Counted from the stretch's first letter, positions 6,793 through 14,478 are shown. The stretch: DNA of 14,823 bases from Trichomonas tenax (GCA_023091735.1 JALKBU010001203.1:1-14823), one strand, 5' to 3'. A program made the numbers and translations. Notes: generated by a model not told the origin, from the sequence alone.

Positions 6793-7365
6793 ATGACACG
6801 TAAAAAATCGAAATGTAATAAGGGGGAGTATTAAAAAATTTCGGCCCCAAAAACATTATGATCCGTAGACATATGCAGTCACTATTTTAGACAATTTTTT
6901 GAGAAAAATTCAGTTAAAAATTTTTCTTATGACAAGAAGAACCTTCGAGTTCTTAAATTCACCGCATTCGTCCTTGACGGTCACGATATCGTTCAATGCA
7001 ACAAAAATGGGCTTCCCGAGGCTAAGCGAAAGCTTCCACGCAACAACAACAACCACTATCTTCAATCTTTTAGGAAAATGGAAAGGTTAATAGGCAACAC
7101 TAATCCAAGCGTTCAGTATCCCACTAATGCTAAGATTCAATGTCCCATCTATCCTGTTCCCACACAACTTTTCAGCTATCAGGCTATTGAAGTCGAGAGT
7201 TGTTCACAATCAACCAATGAAGATTACTCACATAATGCAGCAGTTGAAATCAATGAGGATCCTTTCATCGAGGATTCCTTTAATTTCGACATGTTTGCTA
7301 ATTTCCAATCTGAGCCATTGGGTTTTCAATTTGAACAGTCAGGTTTCAAACCAATCGACTTTTGA
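6793..7365 (+). pseudogene. copy B of the IxQCNKxxLP family, start region broken
   Basis: One frame runs from ATG 6793 to the stop at 7363-7365, interrupted only by TAA 6832-6834 and TGA 6859-6861. From 6862 the frame is open for 167 codons. It contains 'NLRVLKFTAFVLDGHD', 'IVQCNKNGLPEAKRKLPR', an Asn run 'NNNNH', and 'YLQSFRKMERLIGN'. An acidic tail follows with 'NEDPFIEDSFNFDMFANF'. The core aligns without gaps to copy A at 1058-1531 (10 of 18 residues identical), and both have KFT about 10-15 residues before it and a DPF/SPF-type acidic tail. Codon use here is as GC-rich as in the live genes, so decay is recent or confined to the 5' end. The first in-frame ATG after the stops is 7078, which would skip the conserved core. 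No intron signals are evident around the stops. The function is unknown; a DNA-binding protein is a weak guess. Confidence 0.55.
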
Positions 7366-7543
7366 GTGATTAATTTCACATTTTTTTAACGGGTTCGCTA
7401 CCTTTCCCGATTTATAAAATGGTGGCAAAGAAGTATGTTGTTTGTAAAAAGCAGTATATTATTATATTTATATTTTTCCATTCTAACTTATGATTGCCTA
7501 ATTCGTTTCATAAGGGTTATCCCTTCGACAAAATATAATATTT

Positions 7544-7554
7544 ACATGACAAAT
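7544..7554 (+). promoter_or_regulatory. ACATGACAAAT element, coiled-coil gene
   Basis: An exact copy of the 11-mer starts 19 nt upstream of ATG 7563 and is followed by an AT-only spacer, as at 3061 and 8949. Confidence 0.55.
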
Positions 7555-7562
7555 ATATTTAT

Positions 7563-8687
7563 ATGGATGAAGATGAAACAGAAGTATTTGATTTTATAAA
7601 AAAACAAAGAGAATTCGAGCTCATAGAGACAACAATGCTTCAGGATGAAGAAATATCAAGATTAAAAAGTAACTTAAGCGATTTGCATAATTCGATCAAA
7701 ATTAAACAAAAATCATCAGGAAAACTTAACAGATTAAGATCCAAAAGAGATTCATTACTCAACGAAATAAAGGGCGTTGTCGATAACACAAAAACTGAAA
7801 TTTCAAATTTATCAAAATCTCATTTGGTTGAAGTTAATTCATTAAGACTTTCATATTCACAAAGCTCAACAATTTTAACAGACGAATATGTAATAAAGGA
7901 ATCAAAATTACAAGATAATCTCGAGCTTACAAATTTAAACGAACTTGAAAAACTTGAAAAAATGAGAGAAGTAGTTGCCAACGTGTTGAAGGAACAAGAG
8001 AAACTCATAAAAAAGCATAAAGCAATTGAGATGTCGAAATATACAGAATTAGCGATACAATTAAGAGACAAAGCCCTTCAAATACAAAACAAGATTCTAA
8101 AGGCAAAGGGAAGACTCGATTCCACTAAGATGAGAGTTAAAAAACAATTAAATTCCACTTTTCAAGAATTTACATCACGAAAATCATTATTAGAGACTAC
8201 AATAATATCATACAACAACATCATTACTGAGACAGAAAATGACCACAAAAGAAAAATAAAGAAATTAAAGAAACAGCATCAAGTTGAAATTGAATCATTA
8301 AAACACAAGATTGAAGAACAAACGCATCTGATTGAGAGTATCCGCATCAAGATGTCTCAATCCATGACAACACTCACTGAAGTTAGCGCTACTTATTCTG
8401 CATTAAAAGATGAAAAGAGTGAATTGGATTCAGAAAACACTTCGATTCTACTCAATTTCTCCAATGAGACTATAAATGATGAGATAGGAAAGAAAGGCGA
8501 TATCAATGTTAAGATCAAAAGGCTCAATCAAACAAGCCTAAAGCTTAAAAAGGAAAATGAAAGGTTGTTAAGTGAGATCAAGCGTTTAGACTTTCTAATA
8601 TATGGAAGAAATGGCAAATACTATGCAGGAGACCCAGAAGTGACGCCAAAGAAGCCATTTATTCCTTATGGAATTTATGCGAAATAA
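7563..8687 (+). CDS. coiled-coil protein, probably cytoskeletal
   Basis: The product has 374 residues and is rich in Lys, Glu, Leu and Ser. Heptad-like coiled coil covers about 10-340, with charged stretches such as 'RKIKKLKKQHQVEIESLKHK' at about 228-247 and a short hinge near 290-310. The last 34 residues leave the coil: 'RLDFLIYGRNGKYYAGDP', then 'KPFIPYGIYAK'. The R-L-D-x-[LV]-[IV]-Y-G motif at the end of a long coil is one I associate with trichomonad cytoskeletal coiled-coil proteins. It suggests a short C-terminal binding segment, but no named family is certain. There are no membrane segments and no signal peptide. The ACATGACAAAT element 19 nt upstream supports the start. The stop sits in TAAAAT, a possible 3'-end signal. 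Position in the cell is unknown. Confidence 0.75.
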   Translation: MDEDETEVFDFIKKQREFELIETTMLQDEEISRLKSNLSDLHNSIKIKQKSSGKLNRLRSKRDSLLNEIKGVVDNTKTEISNLSKSHLVEVNSLRLSYSQSSTILTDEYVIKESKLQDNLELTNLNELEKLEKMREVVANVLKEQEKLIKKHKAIEMSKYTELAIQLRDKALQIQNKILKAKGRLDSTKMRVKKQLNSTFQEFTSRKSLLETTIISYNNIITETENDHKRKIKKLKKQHQVEIESLKHKIEEQTHLIESIRIKMSQSMTTLTEVSATYSALKDEKSELDSENTSILLNFSNETINDEIGKKGDINVKIKRLNQTSLKLKKENERLLSEIKRLDFLIYGRNGKYYAGDPEVTPKKPFIPYGIYAK

Positions 8688-8948
8688 AATATTTTGTTTG
8701 TTTGAATTCCAATAATGATATTTTGTTTACCTTGAATCTCAATATCTCAAAGTTTATATTTTGATTAATCAATCCTTGGATGAACAATATAATTTTATCG
8801 CTGGATTTTTTATATTCTGTCATTTCATCGCACTTTTCACAAATTCAAAATTGTGCATCTCTAATTATCTAGCTTCTAATTTAAGATGTTGGTTGAATGC
8901 CATTTTGAAGAAGAAAACGATTTTCTATTATTTGACACGTAATTTTCC
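8688..8948. other. short intergenic region
   Basis: AT-rich spacer with no gene. TTTGACACGTAA at about 8931-8942 is a diverged relative of the nearby ACATGACAAAT element. Confidence 0.35.
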
Positions 8949-8959
8949 ACATGACAAAT
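8949..8959 (+). promoter_or_regulatory. ACATGACAAAT element, calmodulin-fold gene
   Basis: An exact copy of the 11-mer starts 22 nt upstream of ATG 8971. The spacing equals that at the palmitoyltransferase gene and favours ATG 8971 over the downstream ATG 9022 as the start. Confidence 0.55.
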
Positions 8960-8970
8960 AAATATTAAAA

Positions 8971-9465
8971 ATGACAAATAAAGTTTCGACGATATGTAAA
9001 GTTGTTCCGTTATTTAAAAAAATGAGCAAGATTGACCCAGAGGATAAAGAGACTGCAAAAATAGTCTTCGACAAAATCAAAGGAGACAGTAGTGATACGA
9101 TATCACTCTTCGAAGCCGTCACAGCACTTCGCCAGCTCGGAATAGAAACAGATACAGACACTCTCTACAAAGAAAATAAGCAATGGGACATCGGATTCGA
9201 CAGATTTTGCGATATATTCGGAAATAAGAAAGAAGAAAAGGATATGAAAGAACTTCGAAAATATGTAACACAATCATTTGAAGCTCTCGGTGGAAAACCA
9301 AATCAGCAGGGAATGATAGACATCCCGAAGCTTCAGGAAGTGTTTAAATTCTTCGATTTCGATCTAACAGCGGAAGATTTTCTATTACATGGGCAAAATG
9401 ATACAAGCAGTAGCATATTATTCGATGACTACATGCAAATATTCGATATCAACGGTCACCCATAA
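8971..9465 (+). CDS. calmodulin-fold protein with degenerate EF hands
   Basis: The product has 164 residues (147 if it starts at ATG 9022, 'MSKIDPEDKE'). It has the length and helix-loop-helix periodicity of calmodulin, centrin or a myosin-type light chain. EF1 lies at about 25-58 (loop 'KGDSSDTISLFE', then 'ALRQLGI'), EF2 at about 62-84 ('DIGFDRFCDIF'), EF3 at about 96-130 ('GMIDIPKLQEVFKFF') and EF4 at about 133-160 ('SSSILFDDYMQIF'). None of the loops keeps the D-x-[DN]-x-[DS] ... E pattern needed for normal calcium binding. It is therefore more likely a structural light chain or docking subunit than a calcium sensor. The 'ALRQLGI' helix is typical of the first calmodulin helix pair. The start at 8971 is favoured by the element 22 nt upstream, although 9022 gives a more usual N-terminus. 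Confidence 0.75.
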   Translation: MTNKVSTICKVVPLFKKMSKIDPEDKETAKIVFDKIKGDSSDTISLFEAVTALRQLGIETDTDTLYKENKQWDIGFDRFCDIFGNKKEEKDMKELRKYVTQSFEALGGKPNQQGMIDIPKLQEVFKFFDFDLTAEDFLLHGQNDTSSSILFDDYMQIFDINGHP

Positions 9466-9820
9466 CATATTTCTTGTTTTCCTAATAAACTTTTGTATTT
9501 TTGGTTTTATAACACGATTCATATTAACCAACCATCATCTCACTCTGTACTATATACTTCACAATGCATATAATTGATAATCAATTATAATTTAATTCAA
9601 AAATATAAATCTTATTAAAGAGTCAAAACATTCAAGAAATAAATTCAAAAGCGAAATTTAAAACATTTTGAAATATTATTGATGCATATTTAAATAAATT
9701 AAAATTTCGAAATATTATCATTAAATTGATGATTGTTTCAAGATACAATAAAAGCATATTTGTTAGTGATGAAAAATTATAACTTCCGGGATAGATTTCA
9801 AATGATCAACAATTGAATCT
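9466..9820. other. convergent intergenic region
   Basis: This region lies between the 3' ends of the calmodulin-fold gene (+) and the TBC gene (-). CCTAATAAAC just after the plus-strand stop (about 9481-9490) contains TAAA and could end that transcript. The region holds the palindrome at 9569-9589 and otherwise only AT-rich sequence. Confidence 0.45.
9569..9589. repeat. perfect palindrome with 10-bp arms
   Basis: TATAATTGAT at 9569-9578 and ATCAATTATA at 9580-9589 are perfect reverse complements around a single A. It lies between convergent genes, so it could mark transcript ends or form a cruciform. In DNA this AT-rich, chance remains possible. Confidence 0.5.
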
Positions 9821-11386
9821 TTAATCTACAATTTTTATATACTTCGGAACGAAGTCATCATCCGGAACTTCATCTGGATATTTCATAAATATCCACTGTG
9901 TGTGCATTTCATCACTCTTCGCCTTTGCAAGAATTGCATTTGCCAGATCGATAATAAGCAATGGATCCATCTCAGAAAGAGCCCTGCAGAAACTTGCTGA
10001 GACATCACCACCATTGCTTGTGGACGTCATTAAGCAAGGCAATGCAAGACCTAATGTTGCTGTGATCAAAAATCGCAAATAAGAAGGTGGATCATCATAC
10101 GTGAATAATCTATCCCAAATCTTATAGAGATCATTGAGATTAAACCATCTCCTGAAGAGAAGCAATGTCGGAGAAAGTGTGAACAAGATATTAGTCTGAT
10201 CAATGGAAATAAGCCATTTGGCAACAGGCGACAGATGTGTGTGAGCTAAAGCGAATATTCTTTCAGCAATAAAGTTCCTGTTCGTTTCGATACTTTTGAA
10301 CATAAAGTCGTGTCCAGTTAGCTTCAAGAAACCATAGAATGCCCAAAAGACAATGTTATTTGCTTCATCGAATGGAAGAACTCTATCATCATAAAGTGTG
10401 ATCGTGTCATCGGTGACTTTCTTGAAATATATCTGCATCAATGTTGCAGCGAGATCACTCATGCCTTGAATATATCCGACATCAGCAACTTCAAGAGCAT
10501 AGCAAACAAGAATATCTTTCAAAGCTTTATGTGCTGGACCATCTATTTCGAATAATGACTGTGTTCTGTCTGTTCTTCTAACATCTGATGTGATGACGCC
10601 ATAAAAATTATGTGCGTATTCTTCTTGACCTGGAATTTGGTTTCTCCACCTGTGGAGTCCGAGATTATATTCCTTGAAAAGACTCTTAACGTGGTCTTTG
10701 TTTTCATCTTTAGTGAAGTGAGGCTTGTAAACATCAAAAAGATAGAGATAAACAAGTGGTCTCGCGTCATCTTTTACACCATTGATGAATATATCGTTTT
10801 TAAGTGTTTTTATGTCTCTAATGTGTCCATTTATATCAAAATATGTGTTAAATTTTTCTAAATCGATCGGTGTTCGTTGATTTTTCGGAATATCGTCTAA
10901 CAATTTAGAAACAAGTCCTTTAAGTATTTGAATATATACCAAACTTGTCAAAGAGATATGATTTTCGGGGATGTTATATGATTTATCGAATTCTAAATTA
11001 ATATTATACGTTATTGGCTCAGTTGTATTGAGTGTAATTGAATTTTGAGCGATTAAATATCCAAAAATTTGGTCAATCTCGGCAGTTTGCGATTCAGGAA
11101 ACGAAAAAACGATATTTGTACGAACTTCCGGAACATTAAATCGAATTTGCGTGGAATTTTCCTCTTTTGAGCGAATAATTTTCTTAACTAGATGAAGGAA
11201 AATGAATATTTGAGCCTCTTCGATGTTTTGTTTTTGATAATCGAAAATATCTGCTTTATCTGGTTGCCATTGGAACGAAATGATTCCTTTTTGGTCATTC
11301 ACAAACAGAGATCCCGGATATCTTTCGTTATTTTCGAAAATGGCAAATCCATTCAACGTGAAAATCTTTTTTCCGGAATTTGTCAT
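9821..11386 (-). CDS. TBC-domain Rab GTPase-activating protein
   Basis: TBC proteins switch off Rab GTPases in membrane traffic by supplying an arginine and a glutamine to the Rab active site. The 521-residue product has an N-terminal region of about 200 residues (possibly a PH-like or lipid-binding fold, not proven) and a TBC domain at about 200-450. Both catalytic motifs are intact: I265-x-x-D268-x-x-R271 with following T-D-R, and Y305-I-Q307 within 'DVGYIQGMSDLA'. The later 'LLFRRWF' (409-415) and 'LYKIWDRLF' (420-428) are standard TBC landmarks. 'DVRRTDR' together with 'GYIQGMSDL' is closest, in my memory, to the Gyp7/TBC1D15-17 branch, which acts on Rab7-type GTPases; that substrate is an inference. 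The start is the first ATG, with TGACATTTTA just before it. It is followed on the same strand by no close partner, and the upstream Grp170-like gene ends 352 nt away. Confidence 0.93.
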   Translation of the reverse strand: MTNSGKKIFTLNGFAIFENNERYPGSLFVNDQKGIISFQWQPDKADIFDYQKQNIEEAQIFIFLHLVKKIIRSKEENSTQIRFNVPEVRTNIVFSFPESQTAEIDQIFGYLIAQNSITLNTTEPITYNINLEFDKSYNIPENHISLTSLVYIQILKGLVSKLLDDIPKNQRTPIDLEKFNTYFDINGHIRDIKTLKNDIFINGVKDDARPLVYLYLFDVYKPHFTKDENKDHVKSLFKEYNLGLHRWRNQIPGQEEYAHNFYGVITSDVRRTDRTQSLFEIDGPAHKALKDILVCYALEVADVGYIQGMSDLAATLMQIYFKKVTDDTITLYDDRVLPFDEANNIVFWAFYGFLKLTGHDFMFKSIETNRNFIAERIFALAHTHLSPVAKWLISIDQTNILFTLSPTLLLFRRWFNLNDLYKIWDRLFTYDDPPSYLRFLITATLGLALPCLMTSTSNGGDVSASFCRALSEMDPLLIIDLANAILAKAKSDEMHTQWIFMKYPDEVPDDDFVPKYIKIVD

Positions 11387-11738
11387 TTAAAATGTCAATT
11401 TTTGATTTTTAAATTTTTGAATTTTTCACAATTGCAAACACATCCAGAACTACTTATCTAATATCAATTTTCCTAATTATTTTGCAAAAACAACCTATGT
11501 TATAACTTTGCTTAAGATTCATCATCATATTTCTTCTTAACATCAATTCAATATATATAAACAAATAGTATTCAAGGTATACTATATAATAATTATAACC
11601 AAAAGCTAATTTATTTGATATTTATAGATATTATAAATGTTCTTTTGTTCCTTGAAATAAAGTTAAATCAAAATTTAATTTGTTTTGGTGTAATTTTTTT
11701 TTTTTTTTTTAAAAAAAAGATTTATAAAAATATAATAT
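11387..11738. other. spacer between TBC and Grp170-like genes
   Basis: AT-rich spacer between two minus-strand genes. It must contain the 3' end of the Grp170-like transcript and the TBC promoter. TTGACATTTTAA immediately precedes the TBC ATG on the minus strand and shares the TGACA core with other upstream elements here. No coding sequence is seen. Confidence 0.4.
11694..11718. repeat. T17A8 homopolymer tract
   Basis: Seventeen T (11694-11710) are followed directly by eight A (11711-11718). The tract lies about 20-45 nt past the stop of the Grp170-like gene on the minus strand. Such a tract is prone to length errors in sequencing. Confidence 0.8.
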
Positions 11739-14000
11739 TTACAATTCGTCTAGTGGATCTTTTGCAGTCTTTGTTTCTGTAACATTCTCGGCAATTGTTT
11801 CGTTATCTGCTGCTGTGTGTTCATCTATGCTTGTCTGATTCTTCTTTGATTCAAGTTGAACAGCGTAAGCAGAAGGATCCTTCTCGAAGTACTTCTGCTT
11901 TGGCTTTCTTGGCGGGCCTCTAAGATTTGGAATCTTCATTGCAAGCTGGTTCTTCCTCTGGTTAAGCTTCTTCACTGTAATTGTTGGAAGAGTTTTGTTA
12001 TCCATGTGAAGGGCATCATCAATGAGCGATTTAGAGCCATTAATGAACTCAATAACTTCATTGATTGTGTCGTTATCTGTTGTTGCATTGTCTAAAACTG
12101 CTTCTGCCTTTGCAATTGTCTTCTGTAAGTCAGCAATTGCGCGTGGCCTGCGTGAGAATTCATCAAATTTAGTCAATGTTGAAGCAAGCGTTTCCTTAAT
12201 CATTGACTTACGTTTCTCGAGATCTTGAGCTGAAACTCTCTGACCAGAGATTTCAACGGCCTGCTTCTCTCTTGCAAGGAACTCCTTAATTGTCTGTCTC
12301 TCTTCTGCTGTTGTAACTTCAATCATATCTGCGTTGTAATTGAGTTTTTCATTAGTATCAATAATGAAGTTCATGAGATCATTGAAGGCTTTTCTGTGGC
12401 CACTAACTGATCTCCTGTATCCTCTAATGCCATCGAGGAGCGTCTTTGATGCGTTGAAATCGAGTGTGGAATCTCTGTAGCGGATGTCAGTGTTGAGTGT
12501 CCATGAAGTCTGAGAGACTTGGTTGATTGTTTCATTCCCGATTGTCATGTTTACTGTGACGTTTGCGGTTAATGCAGCAGAAATGTAATCCAAGCTGTCC
12601 AATGTCGATGAAACATCGAACATGAATGACAAAAATGGCTTGCTGGTTTTGTCAATGCGGTTTGTAATGGATCTTGTGAACTGAGATAAGTTGACAACAC
12701 TAATATCAGCATAAATCTCGTCCTTTATCGGAACTAACTCCGTCTTCACCATTGGGAACATTTCTGGATTCCTCGTGATCTTGAGTGTGATATTGAAATC
12801 AATGAACTTGCGGATCTTGACAATCTTTCTCTCAACTACATCACCTGGCTTGAAGACAACGATATCTTTGCCACCCATTTCGAATGTCATGCCGTAAAGA
12901 GAAGGCTTCGTGAAATGTAAAACTGCACCATTGATTAAGCCGCTCTGAATACCGCCAAAGTATACAGCACCAAGAGCTACAGCCTCGTCTGAGTTCAATG
13001 ATCTGTGCGCTGATTCACCGAAGACTCTCTTGATTGGATCAGAGAGCGATGGGAGACGTGTGCATCCACCAATGAGTTCAACTTCATCAGAAGAAATGTT
13101 TTCAATCATTTTCTCGAACTTTTGGATGATATCTGCACATAGCGTGTTGACATCGTCATTTGTGAGTGTGATTTGTTGTGCAAAATCCTCTGTGACATCA
13201 ATGACTGTTGAAGAACCAGCAGCAAGGCGTTCTTTGGCCTTGATAATTGCGCGGCGAATCGATGGATATTCGACTTCTTTTGCAGGACGATTTAACTTTG
13301 TGAGCGTCCAATTGAAGAGAATATCATCAATATAGTCACCACCGATCTCATCAGTGAACCTGTAATCTTCCAGTGAGATTTCGACTGACTTATTTGTGCG
13401 AACAAATTTAAACAATGAAAGTTCTGTTTGAATGGCACCACTATCGATAAAGAGGATTTTCTTTGTTACGTTGTCAGAAATAGGAAGTTTTTCAACAGCA
13501 TAAAGTGCTGCAAGAGCAGAATTTGAGTTAATGATTTGTGCTGTTGTAATTCCGATCAACTTGAACGCGTTCATGAGGTTTCTGCGTGCGTGTGGTGAAA
13601 ATACTGTCGGAACAGTGATAATAATTTTGTCATTTTTGCGTTTGAATGATTTGAGATATGTTGTCAAAGCAATAGCGATTCCTTCCGTTGGGTTGACGTT
13701 TTTGAGAGGATAATCCTTAGGATCGTTGAGATAATAGAAAGGATTGTGAACACCGTGTGATATATTCTTACGAATTGCTCTTTCAGCGTCGATACCGACA
13801 ACCCACTCTATACCAGTGAGATTTGGCTTGTCAGAATCTGAAATATAAGCAAGATAATTTGGTGTATATCTCGAACTTTGGTCATTTGTGACGATTTCGA
13901 CCTGTCTTCCAGGCTTTTGTTTCGCAAGTCTTACAAACTTACTTCCGAAGTCTAGTGAGTAAATCACTGAAGAAGAAAGAGAAAACAAACAAAGAAACAT
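11739..14000 (-). CDS. ER-luminal Hsp70 of the Grp170/Lhs1 type
   Basis: Grp170 proteins are large Hsp70 relatives of the ER lumen that bind unfolded proteins and act as nucleotide exchange factors for BiP. The 753-residue product has a signal peptide (1 to about 15, 'MFLCLFSLSSSVIYS') followed at once by the first nucleotide motif 'SLDFGSKFVRLA'. Further Hsp70 landmarks are 'ITVPTVFSPHARRNLMNAF' (128-146), the second phosphate motif 'FIDSGAIQTELSLF' (184-197), 'EIGGDYIDD' (218-226), the adenosine motif 'ELIGGCTRLPS' (308-318) and 'LNSDEAVALGAVYFGG' (335-350). A beta domain and a long helical C-terminus follow, with many Asn-glycosylation sequons (for example N403, N484, N516, N733, N739). 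The C-terminus is LDEL, a KDEL-type retention signal. At 753 residues it is shorter than animal HYOU1. The divergent phosphate motifs (DFGSK, DSGAI) favour Grp170 over BiP. The TAA stop lies in TAAATA. Confidence 0.88.
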   Translation of the reverse strand: MFLCLFSLSSSVIYSLDFGSKFVRLAKQKPGRQVEIVTNDQSSRYTPNYLAYISDSDKPNLTGIEWVVGIDAERAIRKNISHGVHNPFYYLNDPKDYPLKNVNPTEGIAIALTTYLKSFKRKNDKIIITVPTVFSPHARRNLMNAFKLIGITTAQIINSNSALAALYAVEKLPISDNVTKKILFIDSGAIQTELSLFKFVRTNKSVEISLEDYRFTDEIGGDYIDDILFNWTLTKLNRPAKEVEYPSIRRAIIKAKERLAAGSSTVIDVTEDFAQQITLTNDDVNTLCADIIQKFEKMIENISSDEVELIGGCTRLPSLSDPIKRVFGESAHRSLNSDEAVALGAVYFGGIQSGLINGAVLHFTKPSLYGMTFEMGGKDIVVFKPGDVVERKIVKIRKFIDFNITLKITRNPEMFPMVKTELVPIKDEIYADISVVNLSQFTRSITNRIDKTSKPFLSFMFDVSSTLDSLDYISAALTANVTVNMTIGNETINQVSQTSWTLNTDIRYRDSTLDFNASKTLLDGIRGYRRSVSGHRKAFNDLMNFIIDTNEKLNYNADMIEVTTAEERQTIKEFLAREKQAVEISGQRVSAQDLEKRKSMIKETLASTLTKFDEFSRRPRAIADLQKTIAKAEAVLDNATTDNDTINEVIEFINGSKSLIDDALHMDNKTLPTITVKKLNQRKNQLAMKIPNLRGPPRKPKQKYFEKDPSAYAVQLESKKNQTSIDEHTAADNETIAENVTETKTAKDPLDEL

Positions 14001-14007
14001 TTTAAAA

Positions 14008-14018
14008 TACGATTATTT
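14008..14018 (-). promoter_or_regulatory. AAATAATCGTA element, Grp170-like gene
   Basis: On the minus strand AAATAATCGTA ends 7 nt before ATG 14000. It is identical to the 11-mer before the gene at 4159-4458. Confidence 0.4.
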
Positions 14019-14298
14019 AATTCTCAATTTTAAACTCCAGTTCACATCTCTTTCTCTTTATATTTATGGCTTCCTGTTTTGCCACATGGTTTATATGGAT
14101 CTAAATATATGATATATAGTGTCATTTTGATGATATAAATGATTTGAAATTAGTAGTATAGTGAGTGGGTTCCTAGTAACTCTAGATATAGAGGCTGTAT
14201 TACAACACATATATTTATATTGTAATTCCGAGCAATTAATTTTGTAAGTTTATTTTTAAAGTAGTTTATTTTTTTTATTTGTCTAAAATAGTATATAT
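14019..14298. other. divergent upstream region
   Basis: AT-rich sequence between the Grp170-like gene (-) and the short open frame at 14299 (+). No coding sequence or RNA gene is seen. Confidence 0.4.
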
Positions 14299-14478
14299 AT
14301 GGCTATCGTTTCGCCTGAACTTATGAAGAAATGGGAAATTAAGTTATTAAAAGTTGATGAATTTACAATTAAATCTAATGAAAACGTAAGAAAACAAACC
14401 TTCGAGAATGAGACCCAAGGGGTTAAAATTGAAGATTTAACACATATTCTCCCAAAAATAATGTTGATTCTTTTTTGA
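14299..14478 (+). pseudogene. N-terminal fragment related to the left-edge relic
   Basis: An ATG-initiated frame of 59 codons starts 'MAIVSPELMKKWEIKLLKVD' and continues with 'EFTIKSNENV', 'FENETQGVKIEDLTHI' and a hydrophobic end before TGA 14476-14478. The stretch 14367-14478 aligns with about 328-430 of the decayed gene at the left edge. They share a 23-bp identity and the patterns 'IKSNENV', F-E-[NT]-E and KIED..HI. Unlike the left copy, no zinc-ribbon-like repeat follows the stop. It is either a truncated copy or the start of a gene cut by a stop. The left copy shows that the sequence once continued into repeats. Function unknown. Confidence 0.5.
14367..14389 (+). repeat. 23-bp direct repeat, right copy
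   Basis: Identical to 328-350 in the same orientation. It encodes the same IKSNENV peptide within the related open frame at 14299-14478. Confidence 0.85.

Noticed and set aside
6825..6865. An intron spanning the two stops in copy B
   Set aside because: No GTATGT-type donor or ACTAAC-type branch-acceptor of the known trichomonad intron pattern is visible around 6832 and 6859.
7820..8071. Ser/Phe-rich minus-strand frame inside the coiled-coil gene
   Set aside because: An antisense shadow of Lys/Glu-rich coding sequence.
12541..12550. ACATGACAAT on the minus strand, close to the start-proximal element
   Set aside because: It lies inside the Grp170-like coding region, where it encodes part of a glycosylation sequon (N-M-T), and has no start codon nearby in a promoter-like arrangement.
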